Source: Vibrio sinaloensis (GTDB taxonomy: Bacteria; Pseudomonadota; Gammaproteobacteria; Enterobacterales; Vibrionaceae). From it: DNA of 64,000 bases. Positions within the stretch are counted from its first letter, which is position 1, and each line of letters starts with the position of its first letter. The notes under the pieces were generated by a model. That model did no database searches. It was not told the origin of the DNA and saw only the letters and a program-made list of their open reading frames with translations. Positions 55,514 through 64,000 of this stretch are shown piece by piece. The stretch covers positions 1 through 64,000 of the forward strand of contig NZ_JWLV01000014.1 in NCBI RefSeq assembly GCF_000808535.1. Direction: 5' to 3'. The position numbers and the translations under genes are program-made.

Positions 55514-57448
55514 TTAAGAAGACTTACGTACGCGCAAGTACCACTCAGACAACAGACGCACTTGTTTCTCGGTATACCCTTTCTCCATCATACGAGCGAC
55601 AAAGTCGTCGTGTTTCTTTTGATCTTCAGACGAAGTTTTGGCGTTAAAGGAAATCACTGGCAATAGCTCTTCAGTATTAGAGAACATCTTCTTCTCGATA
55701 ACCGTGCGCAGTTTCTCGTAGCTAGTCCAAACAGGGTTTTGACCGTTGTTGTTAGCGCGAGCACGGAGCACAAAGTTGACGATTTCATTTCGGAAATCCT
55801 TAGGATTACTGATTCCCGCGGTTTTTTCGATTTTCTCTAACTCATTGTTCAACGCAGAGCGATCAAATAGCTGGCCTGTTTCTGGATCACGGTATTCTTG
55901 GTCTTGAATCCAGAAATCTGCATAGGTGACGTAACGATCAAAGATGTTTTGTCCGTACTCAGAGTATGACTCTAAGTAGGCCGTTTGAATCTCTTTACCG
56001 ATGAATTCGACATAGCGAGGCACTAAGTAACCTTTCAAGAATTCTAGGTATTTCTCAGCCGTTTCTTGAGGGAACTGTTCACGCTCAATTTGCTGTTCGA
56101 TGACGTAGAAAAGATGAACAGGGTTAGCAGCGACTTCGGTTTGGTCGAAGTTGAATACGCGAGAAAGAATCTTAAACGCGAAACGGGTAGAGAGACCAGA
56201 CATACCCTCATCAACGCCAGCGAAGTCTCGGTACTCTTGGTAGCTTTTCGCTTTAGGGTCGGTGTCTTTGAGTGTTTCGCCATCGTAAACACGCATCTTC
56301 GAGAAGATGGATGAGTTTTCAGGCTCTTTTAGGCGCGACAAGATACTGAATTGAGACAGAAGCTCGAGCGTGCTTGGGGAGCACGGCGCTTTGGACAGTT
56401 CTGAGTGATCGAGCAATTTCTGGTAAATTTTTACTTCTTCAGAAACGCGCAGACAGTAAGGCACTTTTACGATGTAAACGCGGTCTAGGAAGGCTTCGTT
56501 ATTCTTATTGTTGCGGAAAGTTTGCCACTCGGATTCGTTAGAGTGCGCTAAAATCATGCCATCAAACGGTAGGGCAGAGAGACCTTCTGTACCGTTGTAG
56601 TTGCCTTCTTGCGTCGCCGTAAGTAGAGGGTGTAGCACCTTGATAGGCGCTTTAAACATCTCGACAAACTCCATTAAACCTTGGTTAGCTCGACACAGCG
56701 CACCTGAGTAGCTGTAGGCATCTGGGTCATCTTGCGAGAAATGTTCCAGTTGGCGAATGTCCACTTTACCTACCAATGAAGAGATGTCTTGGTTGTTTTC
56801 ATCGCCGGGCTCTGTCTTGGCTATTGCAAGTTGGTCAAGGATCGAAGGACGTACTTTCACCACCTTGAATTTCGAGATGTCACCACCGAATTCATGAAGA
56901 CGTTTCGCTGCCCAAGGTGACATAATTGAGCGTAGGTAACGTTTTTCGATGCCGTACTCTTGTTTCAACAGTTCGCCGTCTTCGTTTACGTCAAACAGAC
57001 AGAATGGATGGTCATTGACGGGGCTGCGTTCACCATTTGCAGAAAGCACATAAATAGGAACTTGTTGCATTAAGGCTTTGAGTTTTTCGGCAAGTGACGA
57101 TTTACCACCGCCCACAGGTCCCAATAGGTAGAGAATTTGTTTGCGTTCTTCTAGGCCTTGCGCCGCATGTTTTAGGTAGGAGACGATTTGTTCGATCGCT
57201 TCTTCCATACCATAGAAATCTTTGAATGTGTCGTAGCGTGAGATGACGCGGTTGGAGAAAATACGACTAAGTTGAGGATCTTGGGCGGTATCGATGATCT
57301 CTGGTTCGCCAATCGCCATCAACAGTCGCTCTGCTGCGTTAGCGTAAGCGCTTTTGTCATCTTTACATAGGCTAAGAAAATCTTGTAGGGACAATTGTTC
57401 ATCCTTGGAAGCTTCATAGCGTGCTTGGAAATGGTCGAAAATACTCAT
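55514..57448 (-). CDS. yeaG: PrkA-family serine protein kinase YeaG
   Basis: A 644-residue AAA+/kinase protein. ATG at 57448 is chosen because GGGGA precedes it and the protein then opens MSIFDHFQARYEASKDEQLS like E. coli YeaG; the longer frame adds 15 unrelated residues. The AAA+ part carries Walker A LLGPVGGGKSSLAEKL (about 102-117), and the C-terminal PrkA domain with VDEGMSGLSTRFAFKILSRV follows. It heads the yeaG-yeaH-ycgB unit, 136 nt before yeaH. Family members respond to starvation and stress. Confidence 0.94.
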   Translation of the reverse strand: MSIFDHFQARYEASKDEQLSLQDFLSLCKDDKSAYANAAERLLMAIGEPEIIDTAQDPQLSRIFSNRVISRYDTFKDFYGMEEAIEQIVSYLKHAAQGLEERKQILYLLGPVGGGKSSLAEKLKALMQQVPIYVLSANGERSPVNDHPFCLFDVNEDGELLKQEYGIEKRYLRSIMSPWAAKRLHEFGGDISKFKVVKVRPSILDQLAIAKTEPGDENNQDISSLVGKVDIRQLEHFSQDDPDAYSYSGALCRANQGLMEFVEMFKAPIKVLHPLLTATQEGNYNGTEGLSALPFDGMILAHSNESEWQTFRNNKNNEAFLDRVYIVKVPYCLRVSEEVKIYQKLLDHSELSKAPCSPSTLELLSQFSILSRLKEPENSSIFSKMRVYDGETLKDTDPKAKSYQEYRDFAGVDEGMSGLSTRFAFKILSRVFNFDQTEVAANPVHLFYVIEQQIEREQFPQETAEKYLEFLKGYLVPRYVEFIGKEIQTAYLESYSEYGQNIFDRYVTYADFWIQDQEYRDPETGQLFDRSALNNELEKIEKTAGISNPKDFRNEIVNFVLRARANNNGQNPVWTSYEKLRTVIEKKMFSNTEELLPVISFNAKTSSEDQKKHDDFVARMMEKGYTEKQVRLLSEWYLRVRKSS

Positions 57449-57882
57449 AATGAATTCCCCTTTGAACCTGTCAAATTGACAATAAACCCGCATAGAAAAG
57501 CAAAATCCTTTCTAATTTAAGCCTAGTTGCTTTTTAGAATTTTGCTTAAAAAATATGTGTTTAATTGCAAATTGTGATGAAAAGCAAAATGCACCTGCGT
57601 TCTGCTACCGTCTTGAATTTACCTACGTATAAAGCAAAGAAATATGTCACTTGATCTTGCCCTTGACGTGTACCTGAGGGGGAGATAAACACCAGCGCGA
57701 GGATGATCTTCGTTCGCTTGGTTAGTTGCTTGTATTAGCTTGAGAAAAAGATTGGCGGAAAAAAGGAAAGTGTTGTTTTGCAAACTTTCGAGCTAGATCA
57801 TTATTTATTTCTAACCTCAAAATATAATGTTGGTGACTTTTAAAAAGTTTATTAAATAACTAGAACGAATAGCGAATGAATC
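57449..57882. other. intergenic region between divergent yeaG and chemoreceptor genes
   Basis: 434 nt without a gene. I looked for a sigma-54 element upstream of yeaG and for a flagellar sigma-28 element upstream of the chemoreceptor, and found neither with correct spacing. The right end is AT-rich (57780-57880). Confidence 0.4.
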
Positions 57883-59769
57883 ATGCTAAATAAATTATCA
57901 CTGAAGAATAAACTCGCCATATCTGCGAGTGTTGCCATCGTAGTCGGGGGACTATTGGTCGAAGGCTTGTCTTTCAAAGCGTCGCTTGATCGCCTCAATA
58001 TTGAGGTTGAACAGCGTTTAGAGAGCACGGCATCGTCTTACAATCAATATGTGGCGGACTGGATTACGTCCAAAGAACGCGCTTTGACTTCCCTTTCTCA
58101 AGAGTCGAAAAAAGAATCCATAGTGACTCATTTAAAGCAAGTAAAGGATTCAGCCGGCTTTGACAATGTGTTCATTGCTTACCCTGATGGAAGCCAGAAC
58201 AACGCGAATGGGGTCGTGTTACCGCCAGGCAACGATGACCCTAGGAAGTGGGGTTGGTATCAAAACGCGGTAAAGCAGCCGGCAAAAGTGTTTATGGATA
58301 ACCCAACGGTTGCCGCAGCGACCGGCGCAAATGTCGTCTCTTTGGGTAAAGCGCTTAACTTGTATGGGGAGCAGGTTGTTCTTGGCGCGGACGTTGAAAT
58401 TACCGATATTTTGGGTGGAATGGAAAAGGTCATTTTGCCTGGCGACGGGTACATGTTCATTGCGAATAAACAAGGCAATGTGTTTGCTCACCAGGATACG
58501 TCGCTACTTAATGAATCCTTAACGCGTTTGGGTTTAGACGAGGCCACCATTCGTAAAGCGGTCAGCACTGGTCATGACATCTTTGTGACCGTTTTGGGCG
58601 AGGAATCTGTGGTTTATGCCAATGAGATTGGTTCGACAGGTCTTACGACGGTGATCGTTGTGAATTATGACTCGTTAGTCGAGCCTTTATTTGGTGCTGT
58701 CTGGGGGCAGTTATTGGTGACGGGGATTGTGGTTGTCGTGTGTACACTGCTGTTTAACATCTTGTGCACCATCTTGTTCCGCCCGTTGACCAATGTTTCT
58801 AACGCACTTGAGCAGATAGCGAATGGTAGCGGTGACTTGACTCAAAGAATCGATGTGGAATCAAACGATGAAGTGGGTAAGCTGGCGCATAACTTTAACG
58901 TCTTTGTTGGCAGCTTACAGCAATTGATTGGCCATATCCGTGAGCAGTCTTACCAGTTAACGGAGCAATCAGAGCTCAGTACCCAGCGTTCAAATCGTTC
59001 GGTTGATGAAATTCATCATCAGCAACAAGAAATCACCATGGTTGCGACAGCGGTAACAGAACTTGCGAGCGCGACACAAGAGATTGCCTCGCATGCTGAG
59101 CGTACCGCGCAAGCTGCTCAAGACTCTACTTTGAGCACCGATAACGGGCACCTTCTCGTTGAGAACACGAAAGGTTCAATCAATAAACTAGCGATTGAAC
59201 TGGAATCAGCTCGTCAGGTTGTGGGCGCTTTGGAGCGACACGGCCAAGAAATCTCAACCGTGCTATCTACAATTCAAGGTATTGCTGAACAGACCAACTT
59301 ACTTGCGTTGAACGCAGCCATCGAAGCCGCGCGAGCGGGTGAGCAGGGCAGAGGCTTTGCTGTGGTGGCCGATGAAGTACGCGTATTGTCGCAGCGAACT
59401 CATTCCTCAACGGAAGAAATCAAAAACACCATCGCCGTATTGCAAGACACAACGGCTCAGGCTGTTTCCATCATGGAAAGCAGTGGCGAACTTGCTGGAA
59501 TGTCGGTTGAGGATGCGGACAAGGCTTCCGCCGCTTTGGGCGAGATTAACTCAGCGGTGACATTAATCAGCGACATGGCCACTCAAATAGCGACAGCGGC
59601 TGAAGAGCAAACGCATGTCACCAGTGAAATCACCCAGAACATCACTTCTATCAAAGACGTGGCTGATCAATTGGTGGTGGGTGCGAACCAAAGCTCAGAA
59701 GGGGCTCATCAAGTTCGGAGTCAAGCTGAGGAGCTCGTTGCCAAAGTGGCGACTTTTAAACTCAGCTAA
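57883..59769 (+). CDS. methyl-accepting chemotaxis protein, dCache-like sensor
   Basis: A 628-residue chemoreceptor. First membrane helix about 11-30, periplasmic domain about 31-272, second helix about 275-299, HAMP about 300-350. The sensor resembles dCache domains: [17 protein letters not shown] followed by [12 protein letters not shown] (about 113-124), matching the D-P-R-x-x-x-W-Y pattern seen in amino-acid and related ligand sensors. The signalling tip [16 protein letters not shown] lies at about 469-484, with no C-terminal tether pentapeptide. It is a single gene with its own terminator. Confidence 0.93.
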   Translation: MLNKLSLKNKLAISASVAIVVGGLLVEGLSFKASLDRLNIEVEQRLESTASSYNQYVADWITSKERALTSLSQESKKESIVTHLKQVKDSAGFDNVFIAYPDGSQNNANGVVLPPGNDDPRKWGWYQNAVKQPAKVFMDNPTVAAATGANVVSLGKALNLYGEQVVLGADVEITDILGGMEKVILPGDGYMFIANKQGNVFAHQDTSLLNESLTRLGLDEATIRKAVSTGHDIFVTVLGEESVVYANEIGSTGLTTVIVVNYDSLVEPLFGAVWGQLLVTGIVVVVCTLLFNILCTILFRPLTNVSNALEQIANGSGDLTQRIDVESNDEVGKLAHNFNVFVGSLQQLIGHIREQSYQLTEQSELSTQRSNRSVDEIHHQQQEITMVATAVTELASATQEIASHAERTAQAAQDSTLSTDNGHLLVENTKGSINKLAIELESARQVVGALERHGQEISTVLSTIQGIAEQTNLLALNAAIEAARAGEQGRGFAVVADEVRVLSQRTHSSTEEIKNTIAVLQDTTAQAVSIMESSGELAGMSVEDADKASAALGEINSAVTLISDMATQIATAAEEQTHVTSEITQNITSIKDVADQLVVGANQSSEGAHQVRSQAEELVAKVATFKLS

Positions 59770-59779
59770 CAGAGATCAA

Positions 59780-59803
59780 AAAAGGGACCGCTCGGTCCCT
59801 TTT
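59780..59803. terminator. bidirectional terminator after the dCache chemoreceptor
   Basis: AAAAGGGACC (59780-59789) pairs perfectly with GGTCCCTTTT (59794-59803); the next gene, yfbU, converges on it. Confidence 0.9.
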
Positions 59804-59817
59804 CTTTGTGCGTTAGG

Positions 59818-60318
59818 TTAAGCGTTAAAAATTTGCTTTAATTCGTTTGCGCACAAATGGTATTGGCGAGGGCAATTGCGCCATGTTGCTAGCATACGGC
59901 GATACTTCTCTTGCATTGGCATTTGCGCGTTGAAGTGATGGTCACCTTTGTCAAACTGTGGGTAAAGACCTTCAGAATCGGTTAAAAAGCGCACGTAGTT
60001 TACTAGCTGAGACTCACTCGCAATGTCGTAACCTAGGAAAGTTAGGCGGCGCTGGTCTACATCTTTGCGCTCTTCTTCATCTAACATTTTGTTTGATTCT
60101 TGCATTGCGTGATACATCTCCATTGTGTCGATGATTTCACGACATTCGGCTTCACTTAAGCAGCCAAAATCTTTATTTAACTCGCTCATTTGAAGCTCAT
60201 ACCCGCGCTCAACAATGGTCTGCAAGCGCTGATATTTAGCTGCGTTTGCTGGGTCCATTTGAGACATAAGGTAGTATTGGTTCGAAAGGATCAAACGTTG
60301 AGCGTTAGTCATTTCCAT
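59818..60318 (-). CDS. yfbU: YfbU family protein
   Basis: A 166-residue cytoplasmic protein matching YfbU over its length: [20 protein letters not shown] at the start, [18 protein letters not shown] in the middle and [20 protein letters not shown] near the end. It is mostly helical. Biological role is unknown (overexpression of the E. coli homologue has been linked to growth arrest). It stands alone between yfbU-chemoreceptor terminator and a 124-nt spacer. Confidence 0.92.
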   Translation of the reverse strand: MEMTNAQRLILSNQYYLMSQMDPANAAKYQRLQTIVERGYELQMSELNKDFGCLSEAECREIIDTMEMYHAMQESNKMLDEEERKDVDQRRLTFLGYDIASESQLVNYVRFLTDSEGLYPQFDKGDHHFNAQMPMQEKYRRMLATWRNCPRQYHLCANELKQIFNA

Positions 60319-60442
60319 GGTGGCCTCACTAAAATAATCTAATACATTTTTAATGTGCTTAGGTTATCTGTTCGTGGATTGCTGAAACATGATCTCAACA
60401 CATATTTAATATGAAAAGTACAAAGAATCCGCGAAAAATGAC

Positions 60443-61108
60443 TCATTTTTTGTGGTAGTGGTTATAGATGTAATCGCGATCGGAAAAAACGCGCAGCCAC
60501 TCAGGTTTGAATACCACAAACATGGTTAGCGCCATTCCATTGAGCAACCCTTCAGGAAAGGCGAGTAGCGGGATAAACACCAGATAGTTGTCTACGATGG
60601 TTGTCCAATCGTGACTTCCTAGCAGCCATATGTAGACACCACTGGCGAGCAGGTGAAGTGAGCCAGTTACAGCGCCATTGAAGAAGCCTGCAACGAAGAT
60701 AAATACGAAAATATTGCGTGGTAAATAACAGTAGCTAAAGCGAAACACCAGTTGGCTGATCGCGATAGGAAAAAAGCATGAGAATATAAGATATTCAGGG
60801 ACTTGGTACCAAGTTAGATCCGTCGTGAAGGTAAGCGCAGAAGTCGCGACGATAGAGAGCACGCACGCATTTTTCCAACCATACATCAAGGTAAGGGTTG
60901 TCAGGGCTAAAAAGTGGATTGATAGCCCTTCTTTGACGCCTGCTTGTGCCGACCAAAGTAGAGTGAGCGCGGCAACCATGGCGAAAGTGAGATGCTGAAA
61001 AGTACGGTCGTGAAGAAACTTTGGCCAAAACACGTTCTTCACGTCAGACCAAATAAATGGACCTAGCGCCAGAATCGCAAGAAAAGCAAACAATTGGTGA
61101 AGTAGCAC
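60443..61108 (-). CDS. CbiM-like membrane protein (COG3235 type)
   Basis: A 221-residue very hydrophobic protein with about six membrane segments. It resembles COG3235, a branch of the CbiM/ECF transporter S-component superfamily: an N-terminal WSDVKNVFWPKFLHDRTFQH segment, GVKEGLSIHFLALTTLTLMY (about 57-76) with the conserved His, and FPEGLLNGMALTMFVVFKPE near the end. No CbiN, CbiQ or CbiO neighbour is present and no cobalamin riboswitch was seen upstream. Substrate unknown; a metal is a guess. The terminator of pflA separates it from that gene. Confidence 0.7.
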   Translation of the reverse strand: MLLHQLFAFLAILALGPFIWSDVKNVFWPKFLHDRTFQHLTFAMVAALTLLWSAQAGVKEGLSIHFLALTTLTLMYGWKNACVLSIVATSALTFTTDLTWYQVPEYLIFSCFFPIAISQLVFRFSYCYLPRNIFVFIFVAGFFNGAVTGSLHLLASGVYIWLLGSHDWTTIVDNYLVFIPLLAFPEGLLNGMALTMFVVFKPEWLRVFSDRDYIYNHYHKK

Positions 61109-61120
61109 TCAAACTCCTAT

Positions 61121-61150
61121 AAAAAACCAACCTAGGTTAGGTTGGTATTT
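61121..61150 (-). terminator. pflA terminator
   Basis: ACCAACCTA (61126-61134) pairs perfectly with TAGGTTGGT (61138-61146). On the minus strand a six-T run follows (61121-61126). Confidence 0.85.
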
Positions 61151-61175
61151 TTTACGAAAATGTGAGTACTTGGTA

Positions 61176-61916
61176 TCAATATTTTACATTTGAGTGATAC
61201 TGTTCAAGGATTGAAACAATCTTGTCCATGGTCTCTTTGGAAGGTGGGTTGATGCCTTCCAACGGATAGTCATGACCGAGCGCCTCCCATTTATGAGCAC
61301 CAAGCTTGTGGTAGGGAAGTAACTCAATTTTTTCGATATTGTCCATATCTTTGATGAATTCACCGAGCATGTGAGCGGCTTCTTCATCATCTGTGTAGCC
61401 AGGTACCACAACGTAACGGATCCAAGTTTTTTGCCCCAGCTTATGCAGGTAACGAGCGAAATCCAACGTACGCTTGTTCGACACACCGATAAAATCATGA
61501 TGGATTTCATCTTTCATATGCTTGAGATCAAGCATGACTAAATCCGTTGCTTCGAGGACTTCATCAATCACATCGGTGTGTTTACGGATGTAGCCATTGG
61601 TGTCTAGGCAAGTGTGGATACCCTCTGCTTGAGCTGCACGGAAAAAGTCTCTAACAAATTCTGGTTGCAGCATAGCTTCACCACCAGAGCAGGTCACACC
61701 GCCACCCGACGCGTTCATAAAATGACGATAGCTTTTTGCTTCGTTGATGATTTCGTCAACGGTCACTTCCTTGCCGCCATGAGTGTCCCAAGTGTCACGG
61801 TTGTGGCAGTACATACAGCGCATCAGACAGCCTTGCATAAAGACAATGAAACGGATTCCAGGTCCGTCGACGGTGCCACAGGACTCAAAAGAATGAATAC
61901 GACCAGTTGTTGACAT
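61176..61916 (-). CDS. pflA: pyruvate formate-lyase activating enzyme
   Basis: Radical-SAM enzyme that installs the glycyl radical on pyruvate formate-lyase under anaerobic conditions. 246 residues, like E. coli PflA. The 4Fe-4S site is Cys30-x3-Cys34-x2-Cys37 (CLMRCMYC), and [18 protein letters not shown] (about 71-88) binds S-adenosylmethionine. pflB is not next to it in this window; a chemoreceptor gene faces away on the other side. Confidence 0.95.
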   Translation of the reverse strand: MSTTGRIHSFESCGTVDGPGIRFIVFMQGCLMRCMYCHNRDTWDTHGGKEVTVDEIINEAKSYRHFMNASGGGVTCSGGEAMLQPEFVRDFFRAAQAEGIHTCLDTNGYIRKHTDVIDEVLEATDLVMLDLKHMKDEIHHDFIGVSNKRTLDFARYLHKLGQKTWIRYVVVPGYTDDEEAAHMLGEFIKDMDNIEKIELLPYHKLGAHKWEALGHDYPLEGINPPSKETMDKIVSILEQYHSNVKY

Positions 61917-62142
61917 GAGCTCATCTCTAATAGGTTATTTGCGTGTCATTTTATTACAAAAAGTGTGGTTTAAATAGGGAAAGGGGGAGTTTCAAACAAC
62001 ATTTTACCGAATAAGAAAAAAAAACGTACTTAGACTAAAATGTATGTTATAAAAATGTTGCAAATAATAATGTTAATAACAAAAAATAAATAATAGTGGC
62101 TAGGCAAGTATTTTACATCCCACTGATGTTTAAGGATTATTT

Positions 62143-64000
62143 ATGGATATGCTTGCGCTTTCACAGAAACAAAAAGTGATTGTCTTTTTGGTTATACTGA
62201 CGATTGGATTTATTGCGTTAGCAGGGTACTCGTCGTCCAGGCTAACGCAAATGAGCGATCAGTATCACTCTAGTGCCGATATTGCTTCGGGTTCACTCTC
62301 TATTTATCAAACACAAAGTAAGATTCTTACACTGAGCAGCAACCTAGACAATTTGTCGGGGGCAAGTGTCAGTCAAGCCAAACAAGACATTTCAGTAATA
62401 GTTGCTTCTGTACAGGAAGACGCGCAGTTTTTAAACCGTGTCGGATTTGCCTCACAAGCTGACACGCTCACCCAAAATGTGGCTCAGTTTGAGTCTGCGG
62501 CCAATCCGTGGTTAAACCTAAAGTCGGAGCTAGGTTTTACCATCGATGAAGGGAAACTAGGCGAACTCAAACAACTTGCTACAACGATCGAAAAGAAAAT
62601 CGAAGAAACAGGTATGGTGACCCTCAATTCAGATTTTCAGGCGATGGTGAAATCTCAGCAAAACTATCTACTTCAGCCAAATGAGCAAAATCTAAAACTG
62701 TTTAATCGAGCAATGGCTGGCTTTGAAAGCATGTCGAATGTTTATGCGATGTTGGAGCTATACGAAAAAGAAATAGAGCAGTATAAATCGACGTTCGTTA
62801 GAGTCAGTGAACTCTCGCAACAGCTAGGCAGCGTTGAGCAACAGTTGTTGGTGTCAAAAGCGCAACTCACCAAGATCATAGGGGTGATTACTCTTGAGCT
62901 TGCTTCTTTATCTGAACAATATCAAACGTCTGCTACTAAAGCGTCAAATCAGACCCTTTGGTCAATTTTGGTCGCGTGTACAGTGTTGGCAGTGTTGACC
63001 ATTACCATATTTGTCATGCAGAGCTCATCACTATCACGTTCGTTGAACAAAACAAGAGAAGTGCTAAGCGGTGTATCCGCAGGTGATCTCTCTCAACGAA
63101 TGTCGCTAACGAAAAATAAGAACGATGAGTTTAATCAACTGGCACAGAGCATCAACGAGAGCTGTGAAAATCTCGGTGGTTTAGTTCAGGGGGTGCAGCG
63201 AAGCAGTCAAGAGTTATCAGGTAACGCTGCGGAACTTAATCAGGGGTTGGACAAGCTGGCTCATCATCAAAGCGAGGTGTTGGGCCAAACGGAGTTGTTG
63301 GCGTCGGCGACAGAAGAAGTGAGTGTGACGACTCAAGAAGTTTCAAATTCATTAGAGTTTGTTGCAGAAATCAGCCGATCATCAACTCGTTCAGCAGAAG
63401 ATGGCGCCAAAGTCATCGGCGCGGCTATCGGCTCTCTCGATGAAGTGGCTACCATTTTGACTTCAGCTGCTGGACACATTCAGCAATTGGAAGATGCGTC
63501 TGCGAAAGTCGACTCGGTAATGGAAATCATCAATGGTATTGCTGAGCAAACAAACTTGTTGGCACTGAATGCTGCGATTGAAGCGGCACGCGCTGGTGAG
63601 CAAGGGCGAGGTTTTGCTGTCGTCGCTGATGAAGTGCGAAGTCTTGCGGTCAGAACCGTAGATGCGGTCTCTGAGATTTCTGAAACAATCGACACCATGA
63701 AGAAAGAAAGCGCGGAGGTCATTCAATATATTGGCCAATCGGAATCGTCCATGGCGACCGGACGAGAGCGCGGGCAAGAAGCGATGGATGCGCTAAAAAC
63801 CATTACAGACAAAGCGGACGAAGCGTCCCATCAAACAGAAGTCATATTCCGTTCCATCAAAGAGCTGGCAACAACGAGTCAATCAATGGCTGACAACATG
63901 ACTCAAATATCGGGTGCAATGAAAGATCTTGAAGAAAACAACGAACAACTTAAGGCAATTAGTGCACAAGTTGAAGGAAGCGCGAGCAGCCTAAACACAG
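62143..64000 (+). CDS. methyl-accepting chemotaxis protein (3' end beyond window)
   Basis: The frame is open from ATG 62143 (AAGGA at 62131-62135) to the window edge, 619 codons. It opens [20 protein letters not shown] with a membrane helix at about 12-31. The periplasmic part (about 32-273) is helical with many Gln, Ser and Glu and is not a recognisable Cache domain. A second helix ([17 protein letters not shown]) lies at about 276-293, then a HAMP segment (about 294-345) and the signalling tip [16 protein letters not shown] at about 469-484. The missing 3' end should be short. Confidence 0.92.
   Translation, partial: MDMLALSQKQKVIVFLVILTIGFIALAGYSSSRLTQMSDQYHSSADIASGSLSIYQTQSKILTLSSNLDNLSGASVSQAKQDISVIVASVQEDAQFLNRVGFASQADTLTQNVAQFESAANPWLNLKSELGFTIDEGKLGELKQLATTIEKKIEETGMVTLNSDFQAMVKSQQNYLLQPNEQNLKLFNRAMAGFESMSNVYAMLELYEKEIEQYKSTFVRVSELSQQLGSVEQQLLVSKAQLTKIIGVITLELASLSEQYQTSATKASNQTLWSILVACTVLAVLTITIFVMQSSSLSRSLNKTREVLSGVSAGDLSQRMSLTKNKNDEFNQLAQSINESCENLGGLVQGVQRSSQELSGNAAELNQGLDKLAHHQSEVLGQTELLASATEEVSVTTQEVSNSLEFVAEISRSSTRSAEDGAKVIGAAIGSLDEVATILTSAAGHIQQLEDASAKVDSVMEIINGIAEQTNLLALNAAIEAARAGEQGRGFAVVADEVRSLAVRTVDAVSEISETIDTMKKESAEVIQYIGQSESSMATGRERGQEAMDALKTITDKADEASHQTEVIFRSIKELATTSQSMADNMTQISGAMKDLEENNEQLKAISAQVEGSASSLNT

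Noticed and set aside
57449..57882. Sigma-54 promoter for yeaG
   Set aside because: The best candidate, GG-tgcatttt-GC on the minus strand, has 8 rather than 10 bases between GG and GC.
1..64000. CRISPR array that could explain the CARF nuclease
   Set aside because: No regularly spaced direct repeats and no cas-type proteins were seen in the window.

Overview
The window is chromosomal DNA of a Vibrio (gamma-proteobacterium). The evidence is the gene content and order: an oppABCDF operon whose 3' end matches the Vibrio small RNA OppZ, a FadR with the vibrio-type insertion of about 40 residues, a DUF1887 CARF nuclease beside fadR, a PilZ-like PlzB-type protein beside mfd, and a CsiV-type protein. 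Most of the window (about 6.8-64 kb) is core genome with short gaps and clear intrinsic terminators. No tRNA, rRNA, CRISPR array or intact mobile element was found.

Region by region. (1) 1-6.0 kb is accessory: a 1490-residue Rhs/YD-repeat lipoprotein with an embedded C39-type peptidase-like domain, a hairpin-rich spacer, a small exported DUF2059-like protein, and decayed pieces of an IS66 and an IS3 transposase. (2) 6.8-17.9 kb: oligopeptide importer oppABCDF with OppZ at its 3' end, a glutathionyl-hydroquinone reductase, the acetate pathway ackA-pta, and yfbV. (3) 18-23 kb: alanine dehydrogenase divergent from lrp, then ftsK. (4) 23-30 kb: dsbB, nhaB, fadR, the CARF nuclease and a chemoreceptor. 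(5) 30.4-36.6 kb: hinT, three consecutive lipoproteins (COG3014 type, YcfL, LpoB type), thiK, ycfP, and ndh behind a perfect FNR box. (6) 36.6-45.4 kb: a GNAT acetyltransferase, csiV, mfd and plzB on the minus strand, then lolCDE. (7) 45.5-52.5 kb: a DUF2062 protein head-to-head with comEC, then msbA-lpxK-ycaR-kdsB and a GrpB-family gene. (8) 52.6-57.4 kb: the PrkA kinase/YeaH/SpoVR stress module. (9) 57.9-64 kb: a second chemoreceptor, yfbU, a CbiM-like membrane protein, pflA, and a third chemoreceptor cut by the window end.

Several blocks cooperate. msbA, lpxK and kdsB serve lipid A/LPS synthesis, and lolCDE exports lipoproteins such as those of the hinT cluster. CsiV and the LpoB-like protein point to peptidoglycan synthase control. 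pta-ackA, pflA and FNR-linked ndh belong to the aerobic/anaerobic energy switch. The most notable signals are the 12-of-13 match between the oppF 3'UTR and the oppB leader, the C39/Rhs lipoprotein, and the CARF-PD-(D/E)XK nuclease with no CRISPR locus in view. Protein names rest on reading the sequence and on family knowledge; no database search was run.
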